6,038 nucleotides of DNA. Origin: Lachnospiraceae bacterium. GTDB taxonomy: Bacteria > Bacillota_A > Clostridia > Lachnospirales > Lachnospiraceae. Location of the stretch: assembly GCA_009774655.1 (NCBI GenBank), contig VSOD01000261.1, forward strand, positions 1-6,038, read 5' to 3'. A model generated the notes under the pieces. That model was not told the origin of the DNA. It saw only the letters and a list, made by a program, of their open reading frames with translations, and did not search any database. Within the stretch, counting starts at the first letter, position 1. The number at the start of each line of letters is the position of its first letter. The translations under genes and the position numbers were made by a program. This document shows positions 1 through 6,023 of this stretch, one piece after another.

Positions 1-1311
1 CACCAGATCCGCACATTTACAGGCATTTTCCCAGGGCATATAATTGGAAGCGATCGTGACGCGGGCATTTCGCCAGGGATCGTAACGCTCCACCAGCTCT
101 CTCAGCTCCCCGGTCAGCTCCTGTCCGCGCTCCCCGGCATGGGTATCATATATTTCATTCCCGATGCTCCACAGGATCACGCTCGGATGGTTGCGGTCCC
201 GGCATACCCACGCTTCCACATCCCTTTCATGCCATTCGGTAAAATAACGCCCGTAATCATATGTATTCTTCGATCTCTCCCACATGTCGAACGCCTCCGA
301 GATCAGAAGAAAGCCCATCTCGTCGGCAAGCTCCACAAACCGCGGCGCCATCATATTATGAGAACCGCGAATGGCGTTGACGCCCATACTTTTTAACTTC
401 TTAAGTCTGCGTACCATGGCCGCCTCGTTAAAGGCCGCCCCCAGTGCGCCAAGGTCGTGATGCTCGCAGACGCCTTGCAGCTTCACATGCCGTCCATTCA
501 AAAAAAAGCCCCTGTCAGGATCAAAAGCTGTGTACCGGAATCCAAAGGAACACTCTTCCTGCTGCCGGATTTCTCCGGAGCACACAAGACAGGTCTTAAG
601 CGTATAGAGGGCCGGCTCCTCCACATCCCACAGGACAGGCTTTTCCACCAGATATTCACTGCCGCTTCGCTCGTCTTTGATCAGCTTCATCGGAACTTCC
701 CGGTTCCGATAAAACAGTCTGTGCGTGACCGCATACGCCTCCTGTCCGCCGCTATCCCGATCCGCTTCCCCGCCGGCCGGTACGACAGCCGGCACATCAA
801 CGGCCGTTTCCACCCGGAGCACAAAATCCTCCTGCTGCCTTCTGGTGCTGATATAAATGCCGTTTTCCGGAATACAGATGCTCTCCGTCTCCTTCATCCA
901 CACGTTACGGTAGATCCCCGCACCGGAATACCATCTGCTGTTGGGTGCCTGAAAACATGCGCTGACCAGAATCTGATTCTCTCCCTTCCGGACATGCTCC
1001 GTGATCTCGACAGTAAAAGTAGAATACCCGTACTTCCATTCCGCCGCCTTATGCCCATTCACATAGACGGCACTGTCCATATAGATACCCTCAAAAACAA
1101 GAAAAAGCCTTTTCGTCCCATCGCCCGTCCACGTAAAGTTCTTCCGATACCATCCGGTTCCATTCTCATAAAAACGGTCCGCATCATAAATCAGCCAGTC
1201 ATGCGGGATATCCACCGGCACGAAATCCTGCTCCCGGCCAAGTGCATCCGAAAGTTCCGTTCCCACCTCCAGCCGCAGAAAAGACCATCCTTCATTCCAT
1301 AATGTACGCAT
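1..1311 (-). CDS. Glycoside hydrolase family 2 enzyme (beta-galactosidase/beta-glucuronidase type), C-terminal part beyond the window
   Basis: The reading frame is open for 437 codons from ATG at 1311 to the window edge. It encodes a retaining exo-glycosidase of the GH2 clan GH-A type. In order I see a sugar-binding jelly-roll domain (about residues 1-150, with DIPHDW and GIYMDSAVYVNGH), an Ig-like domain (about 155-257), and the start of the TIM barrel from about 258 (RGFFLNGRHVKLQGVCEHHD, then NAIRGSHNMMAP and SEAFDMW). The motif NHPSVILWSIGNE ends in E386, the expected general acid/base; the nucleophile Glu lies in the missing part. No signal peptide, so it should act in the cytoplasm. The chosen start has AGGGAG seven bases upstream; in-frame ATGs at 1341 and 1362 have poorer sites. 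It follows the acetylesterase by 66 bases with no visible terminator, so the two are probably co-transcribed. The HHD-x-GALGAAFN segment resembles bacterial beta-galactosidases, but beta-glucuronidase or beta-mannosidase-like specificity cannot be excluded. Confidence 0.93.
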   Translation of the reverse strand, partial: MRTLWNEGWSFLRLEVGTELSDALGREQDFVPVDIPHDWLIYDADRFYENGTGWYRKNFTWTGDGTKRLFLVFEGIYMDSAVYVNGHKAAEWKYGYSTFTVEITEHVRKGENQILVSACFQAPNSRWYSGAGIYRNVWMKETESICIPENGIYISTRRQQEDFVLRVETAVDVPAVVPAGGEADRDSGGQEAYAVTHRLFYRNREVPMKLIKDERSGSEYLVEKPVLWDVEEPALYTLKTCLVCSGEIRQQEECSFGFRYTAFDPDRGFFLNGRHVKLQGVCEHHDLGALGAAFNEAAMVRRLKKLKSMGVNAIRGSHNMMAPRFVELADEMGFLLISEAFDMWERSKNTYDYGRYFTEWHERDVEAWVCRDRNHPSVILWSIGNEIYDTHAGERGQELTGELRELVERYDPWRNARVTIASNYMPWENACKCADLV

Positions 1312-1377
1312 CGCAATTCTCCCTGTCTGCACCCCTGCCATCCCTGACACAGATGTGCGCATTCCTTTAACAGCAGT

Positions 1378-3300
1378 TTACCCGTTGTCCGTGGGTATCT
1401 CCATGCGGAAAGGACCCATGGGATATCCCTGAATATTGTAGAGCAGCGCTCCCCGGTTCGTGTTTGCGAAGCAGTAACGAACCGCTGCCGGAGGATCGGA
1501 AAGTTCCCCGCACTTCAACATGATCCGGTCTCCGAACAGCTCCGCCTCTGCCGGAAGCCAGACAACTTCACCGTCCGCCCTTCTTTCCCCCAATTCAAAG
1601 TCCAGAATTGTGCCGCCCTTTTCTCCTTCCCTTACAACCGCTTCGGCGTTTAGTTCCAAAACCACCGTCCTGCCCTGTCCGCCCATAGTTCCGATTCTTT
1701 CAATCCGGGGGCCTTCGCACTGCATATCCCTGCCATAAAGCTTTTTTGCCGCCAGCATGGCAAGCCGGCCGCCGATATCTCTTTTATTTAAAGGATGCAG
1801 ATCATTGTCCTCCCCAAGGTCAATGGCCACCGCCATGCCGGTATCCGGTATGGCCTGCGCCTGCCGCTGCAGCTCACGCACCACCGGCCAGCCCTGTCCT
1901 GTCTCATCCGCGTCGCTGTCGTAAATGTCAATGGCAAAATTCGGTAGCTGTACATACAGGAAAGGCAGCGTATCCTCCTGCCAGTCCCTCCGGTATCCGG
2001 CTATCATCCTCTGCATCCGGTCCAGATACACCTCCGGCACATGCGTATTGGATTCGCCCTGATACCACAGGAATCCGGCTATCGTATACTTCCGGCAGGG
2101 AGCCATCATGCCGTTAAAAAGCCCGGTAGGCTTCCAGTTGACGAAATCGGTCGGCAGGATCTGCTCACAGGAAGCGCCGATCTTATAATTCCACTTTCCC
2201 TCCAGTTCAATTCTGTGCGCTTCATTCCAGAGTGCATATGTCTTATCCGGGGTAAACCTTCCGCGCCCGTTTTCACATTTCACACGGATGGTAATGGTAT
2301 TCTCCCCCGCCCGCAAAAGCCCTGCCGGAACCGGATATTTCCTGGGCGGGTACTGATAATCTGTATGTCCCACCCAGACGCCGTTAATATATACCGTGTC
2401 GCTGTCCACGATCGTTCCCAGCCAAACTTTCGCCTCCCTGCCGGCCATTTCCGCCGGCACCTGAAAGCTCCGCCGAAACCATACGCTTCCTATAAAATCC
2501 TTTAAATCCGTATCCCGGAAAAAGAAAGGGATCTTCACGTCTGCCCAATCACGCAAATCGACGCCGTCCTTTTCCCAATGCTCCTTAAGCCCCGCATCCA
2601 GGCTGTCAAGCCTCTCATGCCACTCTTCCGCCTGCTTCTGATTCTGTAAAAGGACGCCCTGTACAAATGCATCGTCCGCATACCGGTCCGCCGTATCCAG
2701 CGCTTCCTGACAGTCTTCCAGCATTTCCCGGCTCATCCAGGATTCAATCCGTGAGCCGCCCAGACTGGCATTGATCAGCCCGACAGGCACACCGGTCAGC
2801 TGATACATCTGCAGCGCAAAAAAGTACGCCGTCGCAGAAAACCGAAGGATCGTATCAGATTCCGCCTGCTTCCATTCCCCCGTCAGATGATCCGCAAGGG
2901 GAGCATGAAAATCCGCATGTTCCGTAATCTTAAATGTCCTGATCGCCGGATTCGTACAATCTGCGATCTCTTTCGGATAACGGTCTTTCACCCGCTCCAT
3001 GGGCAGTTCCATATTAGACTGCCCGGCACAGATCCACACGTCCCCGACCAGAATGTCCTTTATGACCGTCTCGTTTCCGGCATCATCCCGAATATCCATC
3101 GCATAAGGACCGCCCGCCTCCGTTTCCTGCATCCATATTTCCCATACCCCTTCCCGATCGGTAAGGGCAACATATTCCTCCCCCAGAAAAGCAACCATTA
3201 CCTTTCTCCCCGGCTTGTCAAATCCCCAGATACGCACCCGCTTTTTCTGCTGCAGCACCATACCGTTACTGATCAGTCTTGGAAGCTTCCATTCGCTCAT
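1378..3300 (-). CDS. SGNH-type carbohydrate acetylesterase (sialate O-acetylesterase/CE20-like) with an inserted jelly-roll domain
   Basis: A 640-residue esterase expected to remove O-acetyl groups from a sugar chain. Catalytic blocks visible in order are GQSNMELPM (nucleophile S95), NASLGGSRIESW (about 178-188), WYQGESN (E416 region) and a DLHP motif (D500, H502) that fits the Asp-x-His pair of SGNH hydrolases. The catalytic domain is interrupted at about 250-375 by a beta-sandwich like the GH2 sugar-binding domain (SVWFRRSFQVP, VYINGVWVGHTDY, AGENTITIRVK). This insertion is described for sialate O-acetylesterases and CE20 xyloglucan acetylesterases. No signal peptide is present, so it is cytoplasmic. 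The frame is open back to ATG 3366, but ATG 3300 has GGAGG five bases upstream (3306-3310) and begins directly with the family-typical N-terminus (WKLPRLISNGMVLQQ). It is the first gene of the operon with the GH2 enzyme downstream. Substrate (hemicellulose or acetylated host glycan) is not determined. Confidence 0.92.
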   Translation of the reverse strand: MSEWKLPRLISNGMVLQQKKRVRIWGFDKPGRKVMVAFLGEEYVALTDREGVWEIWMQETEAGGPYAMDIRDDAGNETVIKDILVGDVWICAGQSNMELPMERVKDRYPKEIADCTNPAIRTFKITEHADFHAPLADHLTGEWKQAESDTILRFSATAYFFALQMYQLTGVPVGLINASLGGSRIESWMSREMLEDCQEALDTADRYADDAFVQGVLLQNQKQAEEWHERLDSLDAGLKEHWEKDGVDLRDWADVKIPFFFRDTDLKDFIGSVWFRRSFQVPAEMAGREAKVWLGTIVDSDTVYINGVWVGHTDYQYPPRKYPVPAGLLRAGENTITIRVKCENGRGRFTPDKTYALWNEAHRIELEGKWNYKIGASCEQILPTDFVNWKPTGLFNGMMAPCRKYTIAGFLWYQGESNTHVPEVYLDRMQRMIAGYRRDWQEDTLPFLYVQLPNFAIDIYDSDADETGQGWPVVRELQRQAQAIPDTGMAVAIDLGEDNDLHPLNKRDIGGRLAMLAAKKLYGRDMQCEGPRIERIGTMGGQGRTVVLELNAEAVVREGEKGGTILDFELGERRADGEVVWLPAEAELFGDRIMLKCGELSDPPAAVRYCFANTNRGALLYNIQGYPMGPFRMEIPTDNG

Positions 3301-3421
3301 ATTTTCCTCCATTCCGAAGCGTTTTACCGAAGTTTTCCGAAAGAATACTCCGATTCTGCTCTGCAATCAATAGAATTTATGACGCTTCTGCTCAAATTCC
3401 AACTGAACTTGTTCATAAAGC

Positions 3422-3463
3422 TATAGTAAACGACATTAGAAATCTGTTATGTCGTTTATTATA
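3422..3463. promoter_or_regulatory. Interrupted palindrome over the -10 box and start site, likely repressor operator
   Basis: Arms of 15 bases (3422-3436 and 3449-3463) are reverse complements at 14 of 15 positions; the core is TAAACGACAT and its complement, separated by 12 bases. The right arm includes the complete -10 TATAAT, and the centre covers the predicted start site. Half-sites are about two helical turns apart, which suits a dimeric repressor that would block RNA polymerase. The regulator is not encoded in a recognisable way nearby. It could alternatively be a weak leader hairpin, but the predicted start falls inside it, so only part would be transcribed. Confidence 0.55.
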
Positions 3464-3486
3464 AGTATAGGGTATCTGCAGGTAAA
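3458..3486 (-). promoter_or_regulatory. Sigma-A-type promoter of the acetylesterase-GH2 operon
   Basis: On the minus strand, TTTACC (3486-3481, four of six matches to TTGACA) is followed after 17 bases by a perfect TATAAT (3463-3458). Transcription would start near 3450, leaving a leader of about 150 bases before the acetylesterase start at 3300. The position between the exporter gene end and the esterase gives the glycan genes their own promoter. Confidence 0.65.
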
Positions 3487-3564
3487 ATTCTTTTCATTTT
3501 TTAACGAAGCATTTATCAAATATTGCTTTTAGTCCTCTCTTCGACTTTTTGTTTCGTGTAATCG

Positions 3565-4329
3565 TCAGACGTAATTCACAGCAAGGATCGCTGCTCCCAG
3601 AACCGCCAGCACCACTCCCGTGGCCCGATTCAACGTCGCCGGCGTCGCCTTATTGGCAAATTTCGCCGCAATCCTCGCCCATAACAGCGTCGAAGCCACG
3701 CAGAATACCAGGCACCACAGATCCGGACGGCCGCCGATCATAAAGTGACTGACCGCTCCCGTAAAAGCGGTAAATGCCATGATAAACACACTGGTACCAA
3801 CTGCCGTCTTCAATTCATATCCCAACACGCCTGTTAAGATCAGCAGCATCATCATGCCGCCGCCTGCACCGATAAAACCGCAGATAAATCCTACCAGCGA
3901 ACCGCAGATCACCGACTGAATGATCCGCTTCCTGCCGTCAACCTGGTTCATGGACTCTCTGGTCGTCATAACAGGTTTCACGATAAATTTGATGCCCAGC
4001 AGCAGCGTCATAAAGACAGAAAAGTTTCCCATAGTCGTATTGGGCACCTTGCTTGCCACCCAGCTCCCGAACAGTGTGACCAGCAGAACCGAGACCATCA
4101 TCACGACGCCGTTCCTGATATCCAGATTCTTATTCCTGCCGTAAGTATAAGCGCTCACGGCGCTGGCCAGCACATCGCTGGCCAGTGCGATGCCCACTGC
4201 CTCATAGGCCGGCAGTCCCAGAAACGTGATCAGCATCGGACTGATCACCGCCGCCGCGCTCATGCCCGCAAATCCGGTGCCCAGCCCGGCTCCTATTCCC
4301 GCCACAAAACAGATGATAAATTTAAACAT
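3565..4329 (-). CDS. TauE/SafE-family membrane anion exporter
   Basis: A 254-residue, very hydrophobic inner-membrane protein with about seven or eight membrane segments. The family signature of two related halves is clear: GIGAGLGTGFAGMSAA (about 11-25) followed by EAVGIALASDVLAS (about 43-56), and GFICGFIGAGGGMMM (about 147-161) followed by KTAVGTSVFIMAFTAF (about 174-189). A polar loop (TTRESMNQVDGRKR) separates the halves. Members export sulfite, sulfoacetate or other small organic anions; the substrate here is unknown and no sulfur gene is in view. The frame is open up to 4404, but the family N-terminus begins at MFKFIICF, ATG 4329. AAGGAG lies 11 bases upstream, a slightly long spacing; GTG at 4341 is too close to it. 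The gene sits 71 bases after a truncated MarR-like remnant, its probable former regulator. Confidence 0.88.
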   Translation of the reverse strand: MFKFIICFVAGIGAGLGTGFAGMSAAAVISPMLITFLGLPAYEAVGIALASDVLASAVSAYTYGRNKNLDIRNGVVMMVSVLLVTLFGSWVASKVPNTTMGNFSVFMTLLLGIKFIVKPVMTTRESMNQVDGRKRIIQSVICGSLVGFICGFIGAGGGMMMLLILTGVLGYELKTAVGTSVFIMAFTAFTGAVSHFMIGGRPDLWCLVFCVASTLLWARIAAKFANKATPATLNRATGVVLAVLGAAILAVNYV

Positions 4330-4348
4330 ACGATATCGCACTCCTTCC

Positions 4349-4365
4349 TGCTGTGTTTCACAGCA
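4349..4365 (-). repeat. Perfect 7-bp hairpin directly ahead of the exporter ribosome binding site
   Basis: TGCTGTG and CACAGCA flank a three-base AAA loop (minus-strand reading). The stem ends two bases before the AAGGAG at 4346-4341. It could modulate translation, or be a small operator; there is no T-run, so it is not a terminator. A possible weak promoter (TATACT at 4381-4376, GTGAAC 17 bases upstream) lies just ahead of it. Confidence 0.4.
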
Positions 4366-4400
4366 AAACCATAAAAGTATACTCCTCATACTCCCGCAGT

Positions 4401-4568
4401 TCACTTTAAATAACGATTGATATTGTCAAAAACATGATCCATGCAGCGTCTCATCCCTTCCATCTCCTCCTGTGTCATGCCCTGCAGCAGGATGTCGAAG
4501 AACCGCCTCTGCGCTGATGTGCAGGAGGAAGCGACCGCAGTGAGCACAAAGCCTGCCGAAACAGTGCA
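4401..4568 (-). pseudogene. C-terminal remnant of a MarR-like transcriptional regulator
   Basis: The minus frame is open for 55 codons after a TAG at 4571-4569 and ends at TGA 4403-4401. It encodes a helix-rich tail: SAQRRFFDILLQGMTQEE, then MEGMRRCMDHVFDNINRY, then LK at the end. The pattern of FFxxLLxGMTxEE followed by an amphipathic helix is typical of the C-terminal dimerisation helix of MarR repressors, and TVSAG just after the breakpoint resembles the LTxxG turn that precedes that helix. The DNA-binding winged helix and the start codon are absent, and upstream sequence is the end of araC. The remnant is GC-rich like the exporter and unlike araC. It presumably once encoded the regulator of the exporter operon. 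Assignment to MarR rests on a short segment; another winged-helix family is possible. Confidence 0.55.
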
Positions 4569-4579
4569 CTACATCTCAA

Positions 4580-5482
4580 TTATTTTTTTCGGTACGCTCT
4601 TGGCAGGACTTGATAAAAAGATTTAAATGCAGCAGTAAATTTACTCTGACTATCATAGCCAACAGCCTGTGCAATTTCGGCTATGGTCATATCTGTTTCT
4701 TTCAACATCTTTGCTGCCTGCCCCATGCGGTGTTCTTTGATGTGTGCGGCAAGGGAAGTCCCGTAAACCGACTTAAAAGCATTTTTTAAGGTTGTCGAAT
4801 TGATAAGATACTGTTTGGAAAGTTCCTCTATGGTAATCCTTTGTTCCATCTGCCGCAAAAGCTGATCATGGATTTTGTGGATGTTTTCTATCAGTTCCGA
4901 TTGGTATTCAGTCAGTTTGTTTTGAGGAATAAACGTTATTTTAGAAAGATAAAGCAATAATTCCAAAACTTTAATTCTTTGGTATGGTAATTTAAGTATT
5001 TCCGGCTGGTTATAAAATGCAGAAAAAATAGTTTCTGTCTGCTCGTTTCCGGCGAGGAAAACCGGACGGTCATTCTGACAGAATTTTTCCGGCAGTATCG
5101 TTTCAAAAATACTGCTGTTCTTTAATGGTTCAGGAGGATTGCCGGCAGCTTCCTGTAAATCAATACAGACAGTAAGTCCCTGATAGATACCATTTGGAAA
5201 ACGAATCACGGAATCCGTACAGGCTTTCATGGTATGCAGGGAAAAATCACCCGGATTCAGATAAATACGGTTCCCGTTTTTCATTTCCCATACCATCTGC
5301 CCAGCTTTACAATAATTAATCTGAATCATATACGGCATGGCTTTATGCCGCACGGAAAGCGGATCGGATGATAAGGTCAGATAACACAATTCTATACCAG
5401 GATAAAGCGGAATGACTTCATTTACATTTGCCGTGTGAAGCCGTTCTATATCTTTTCGTATTTTCAGCATTTCCTCATTCAT
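4580..5482 (-). CDS. AraC-family transcriptional regulator
   Basis: A 300-residue DNA-binding activator with an N-terminal ligand-sensing region of the cupin-like type (INYCKAGQMVWEMKNGNR and LNPGDFSLH, about residues 55-85) and a C-terminal double helix-turn-helix. The first is at about 216-241 (ITIEELSKQYLINSTTLK) and the second at about 265-298 (MTIAEIAQAVGYDSQSKFTAAF, ending LPRAYRKK). The second helix pair matches the AraC signature well. ATG 5482 is chosen because an AGG-containing site lies eight bases upstream; the frame extends to 5530 but only by overlapping the ArsR gene. It starts ten bases after the ArsR stop, so the two are an operon. The gene is markedly AT-rich (13 G/C of 60 at 4921-4980), unlike the glycan genes. 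Ligand unknown; regulators of this sort often sit beside metal, siderophore or drug transporters. Confidence 0.92.
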   Translation of the reverse strand: MNEEMLKIRKDIERLHTANVNEVIPLYPGIELCYLTLSSDPLSVRHKAMPYMIQINYCKAGQMVWEMKNGNRIYLNPGDFSLHTMKACTDSVIRFPNGIYQGLTVCIDLQEAAGNPPEPLKNSSIFETILPEKFCQNDRPVFLAGNEQTETIFSAFYNQPEILKLPYQRIKVLELLLYLSKITFIPQNKLTEYQSELIENIHKIHDQLLRQMEQRITIEELSKQYLINSTTLKNAFKSVYGTSLAAHIKEHRMGQAAKMLKETDMTIAEIAQAVGYDSQSKFTAAFKSFYQVLPRAYRKK

Positions 5483-5492
5483 AGGACAGACC

Positions 5493-5861
5493 TCACAATT
5501 CAGGGCAGGTGATTTCCATAACCTGCTCAATCATCTGGTGCAGCAGGCGTCCCTGCTCCGTATCTGCGGCACGGTAGTAAACTTCTTTTCCCTCACGGCG
5601 GCAGACAATCAGGCCGCTGTTCTTCAATGGCCGGAGGTGGTGGGACACAGCCGGACTTGACATATCCAACATGGCAGAAATGTTGAGAACACATTCTTCC
5701 CTATGGCAGAGAAGCCAGAAAATACGGATTCTGGTTGTGTCGCCAAGCTGTTTGAAAACTTCGGCTACCGTTTGAAAATAATCCACATGATTTAATTGTT
5801 CCTGTATCAGCTCCGCTTGCTGCCCATCTCCATGCCGGTGCGGTAATTTTGTAGGTTCCAT
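5493..5861 (-). CDS. ArsR/SmtB-family winged-helix repressor, probable metal sensor
   Basis: A 122-residue repressor of the ArsR family. The fold is visible as VFKQLGDTTRIRIFWLL (about 35-51), the CHREECVLNISAMLDM helix (52-67), the recognition helix SSPAVSHHLRPLKNSGL (68-84) and the wing RREGKEVYY (about 88-96). ATG 5861 is preceded by AAAGGA with eight bases of spacing; longer frames up to 5978 cross the promoter region and lack family resemblance. Candidate metal ligands are H8 and H10 in an N-terminal HRH, C52, C57 and C119. The usual CVC of CadC/ArsR is only ECV here, and the DxH...H..E set of the SmtB alpha-5 helix reads D-T-E and E-Q-V-M-E, so the effector cannot be named. It lies first in an operon with araC and next to a divergent control region, as expected for an autoregulated repressor of a transporter. 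Confidence 0.9.
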   Translation of the reverse strand: MEPTKLPHRHGDGQQAELIQEQLNHVDYFQTVAEVFKQLGDTTRIRIFWLLCHREECVLNISAMLDMSSPAVSHHLRPLKNSGLIVCRREGKEVYYRAADTEQGRLLHQMIEQVMEITCPEL

Positions 5862-5894
5862 ATTGTTTTTCCTTTCTTTTTCGTTTGCATTTCG

Positions 5895-5925
5895 CCCAAA
5901 TGGAAATACTTTTCGCCCATTTGGG
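5895..5925 (-). repeat. Perfect 9-bp inverted repeat in the arsR leader
   Basis: CCCAAATGG (5895-5903) and CCATTTGGG (5917-5925) are exact reverse complements with a 13-base spacer. The repeat lies between the predicted arsR promoter and its ribosome binding site, so it can form a stem-loop in the mRNA leader or act as a second protein-binding site. No T-run follows, so a simple terminator is unlikely. Confidence 0.5.
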
Positions 5926-5944
5926 AGGGAATGCCTGAGAGGTA

Positions 5945-5974
5945 TTGACTGGTGCCTTTTTTGTGTATTATACT
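5945..5974 (+). promoter_or_regulatory. Divergent plus-strand promoter for a gene beyond the right edge
   Basis: TTGACT (5945-5950, five of six) and TATACT (5969-5974, five of six) are 18 bases apart. The -10 shares four positions with the opposing arsR -10, so the two promoters cannot be occupied at once. The start site would be near 5981, within the operator cluster. Confidence 0.55.
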
Positions 5975-5995
5975 GCAATCACAATGATTAAACAA
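5967..5995 (-). promoter_or_regulatory. Promoter of the arsR-araC operon
   Basis: On the minus strand TTGTTT (5995-5990, three of six) stands 17 bases before a perfect TATAAT (5972-5967). Its start site would be near 5960, giving a leader of about 100 bases that contains the 9-bp inverted repeat. The weak -35 lies inside the TGATTAA palindrome, so ArsR binding there would block it. Confidence 0.55.
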
Positions 5996-6006
5996 GTACT
6001 TAATCA
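5977..6006. promoter_or_regulatory. Putative ArsR operator cluster
   Basis: TGATTAA (5985-5991) and TTAATCA (6000-6006) form a perfect 7-bp inverted repeat with eight bases between. A further AATCA at 5977-5981 pairs with TGATT at 5985-5989 across three bases. AT-rich TGA...TCA dyads at a start site are the usual target of ArsR/SmtB repressors. The site covers the plus-strand start and the minus-strand -35. That it is bound by this ArsR protein is inference. Confidence 0.5.
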
Positions 6007-6023
6007 CTGAATTTAAAAATAAC

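Larger units (their letters stand above)
3301..3564. other. Intergenic region between exporter and acetylesterase
   Basis: This non-coding stretch is AT-rich and holds the operon promoter and palindrome, then a leader. Close to the esterase ribosome binding site the minus-strand leader has three TTCGG copies (complements at 3314, 3327 and 3337). A poor hairpin at about 3507-3528 (AAGCA/TGCTT arms) follows the exporter stop but has no T-run on the minus strand, so I do not call a terminator. No small gene is evident. Confidence 0.6.

Noticed and set aside
457..1302. Long plus-strand open frame (281 codons)
   Set aside because: It lies antisense to the GH2 gene, whose frame gives clear domain motifs; the plus translation is rich in Arg, Pro, His and Ile and matches no family.
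3314..3330. Possible CcpA cre site (GTAAAACGCTT) in the acetylesterase leader
   Set aside because: It matches only the CG core and a few A/T positions of the cre consensus, and sits far downstream of the start site.
1746..3426. Several plus-strand open frames opposite the acetylesterase
   Set aside because: All are antisense shadows of a gene with well-placed catalytic motifs, and none has a good ribosome binding site plus a recognisable product.
3507..3528. Possible terminator after the exporter gene
   Set aside because: The stem is only about five AT-rich pairs with a bulge, and no T-run follows on the minus strand.
4441..4626. Plus-strand 61-codon frame over the MarR remnant
   Set aside because: The minus frame gives a coherent MarR-like tail, while the plus frame crosses the araC end without recognisable features.
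5807..6007. Minus-strand frame of 66 codons overlapping arsR and its promoter
   Set aside because: It runs through the predicted promoter, operator and leader hairpin in a different frame from arsR and has no family features.
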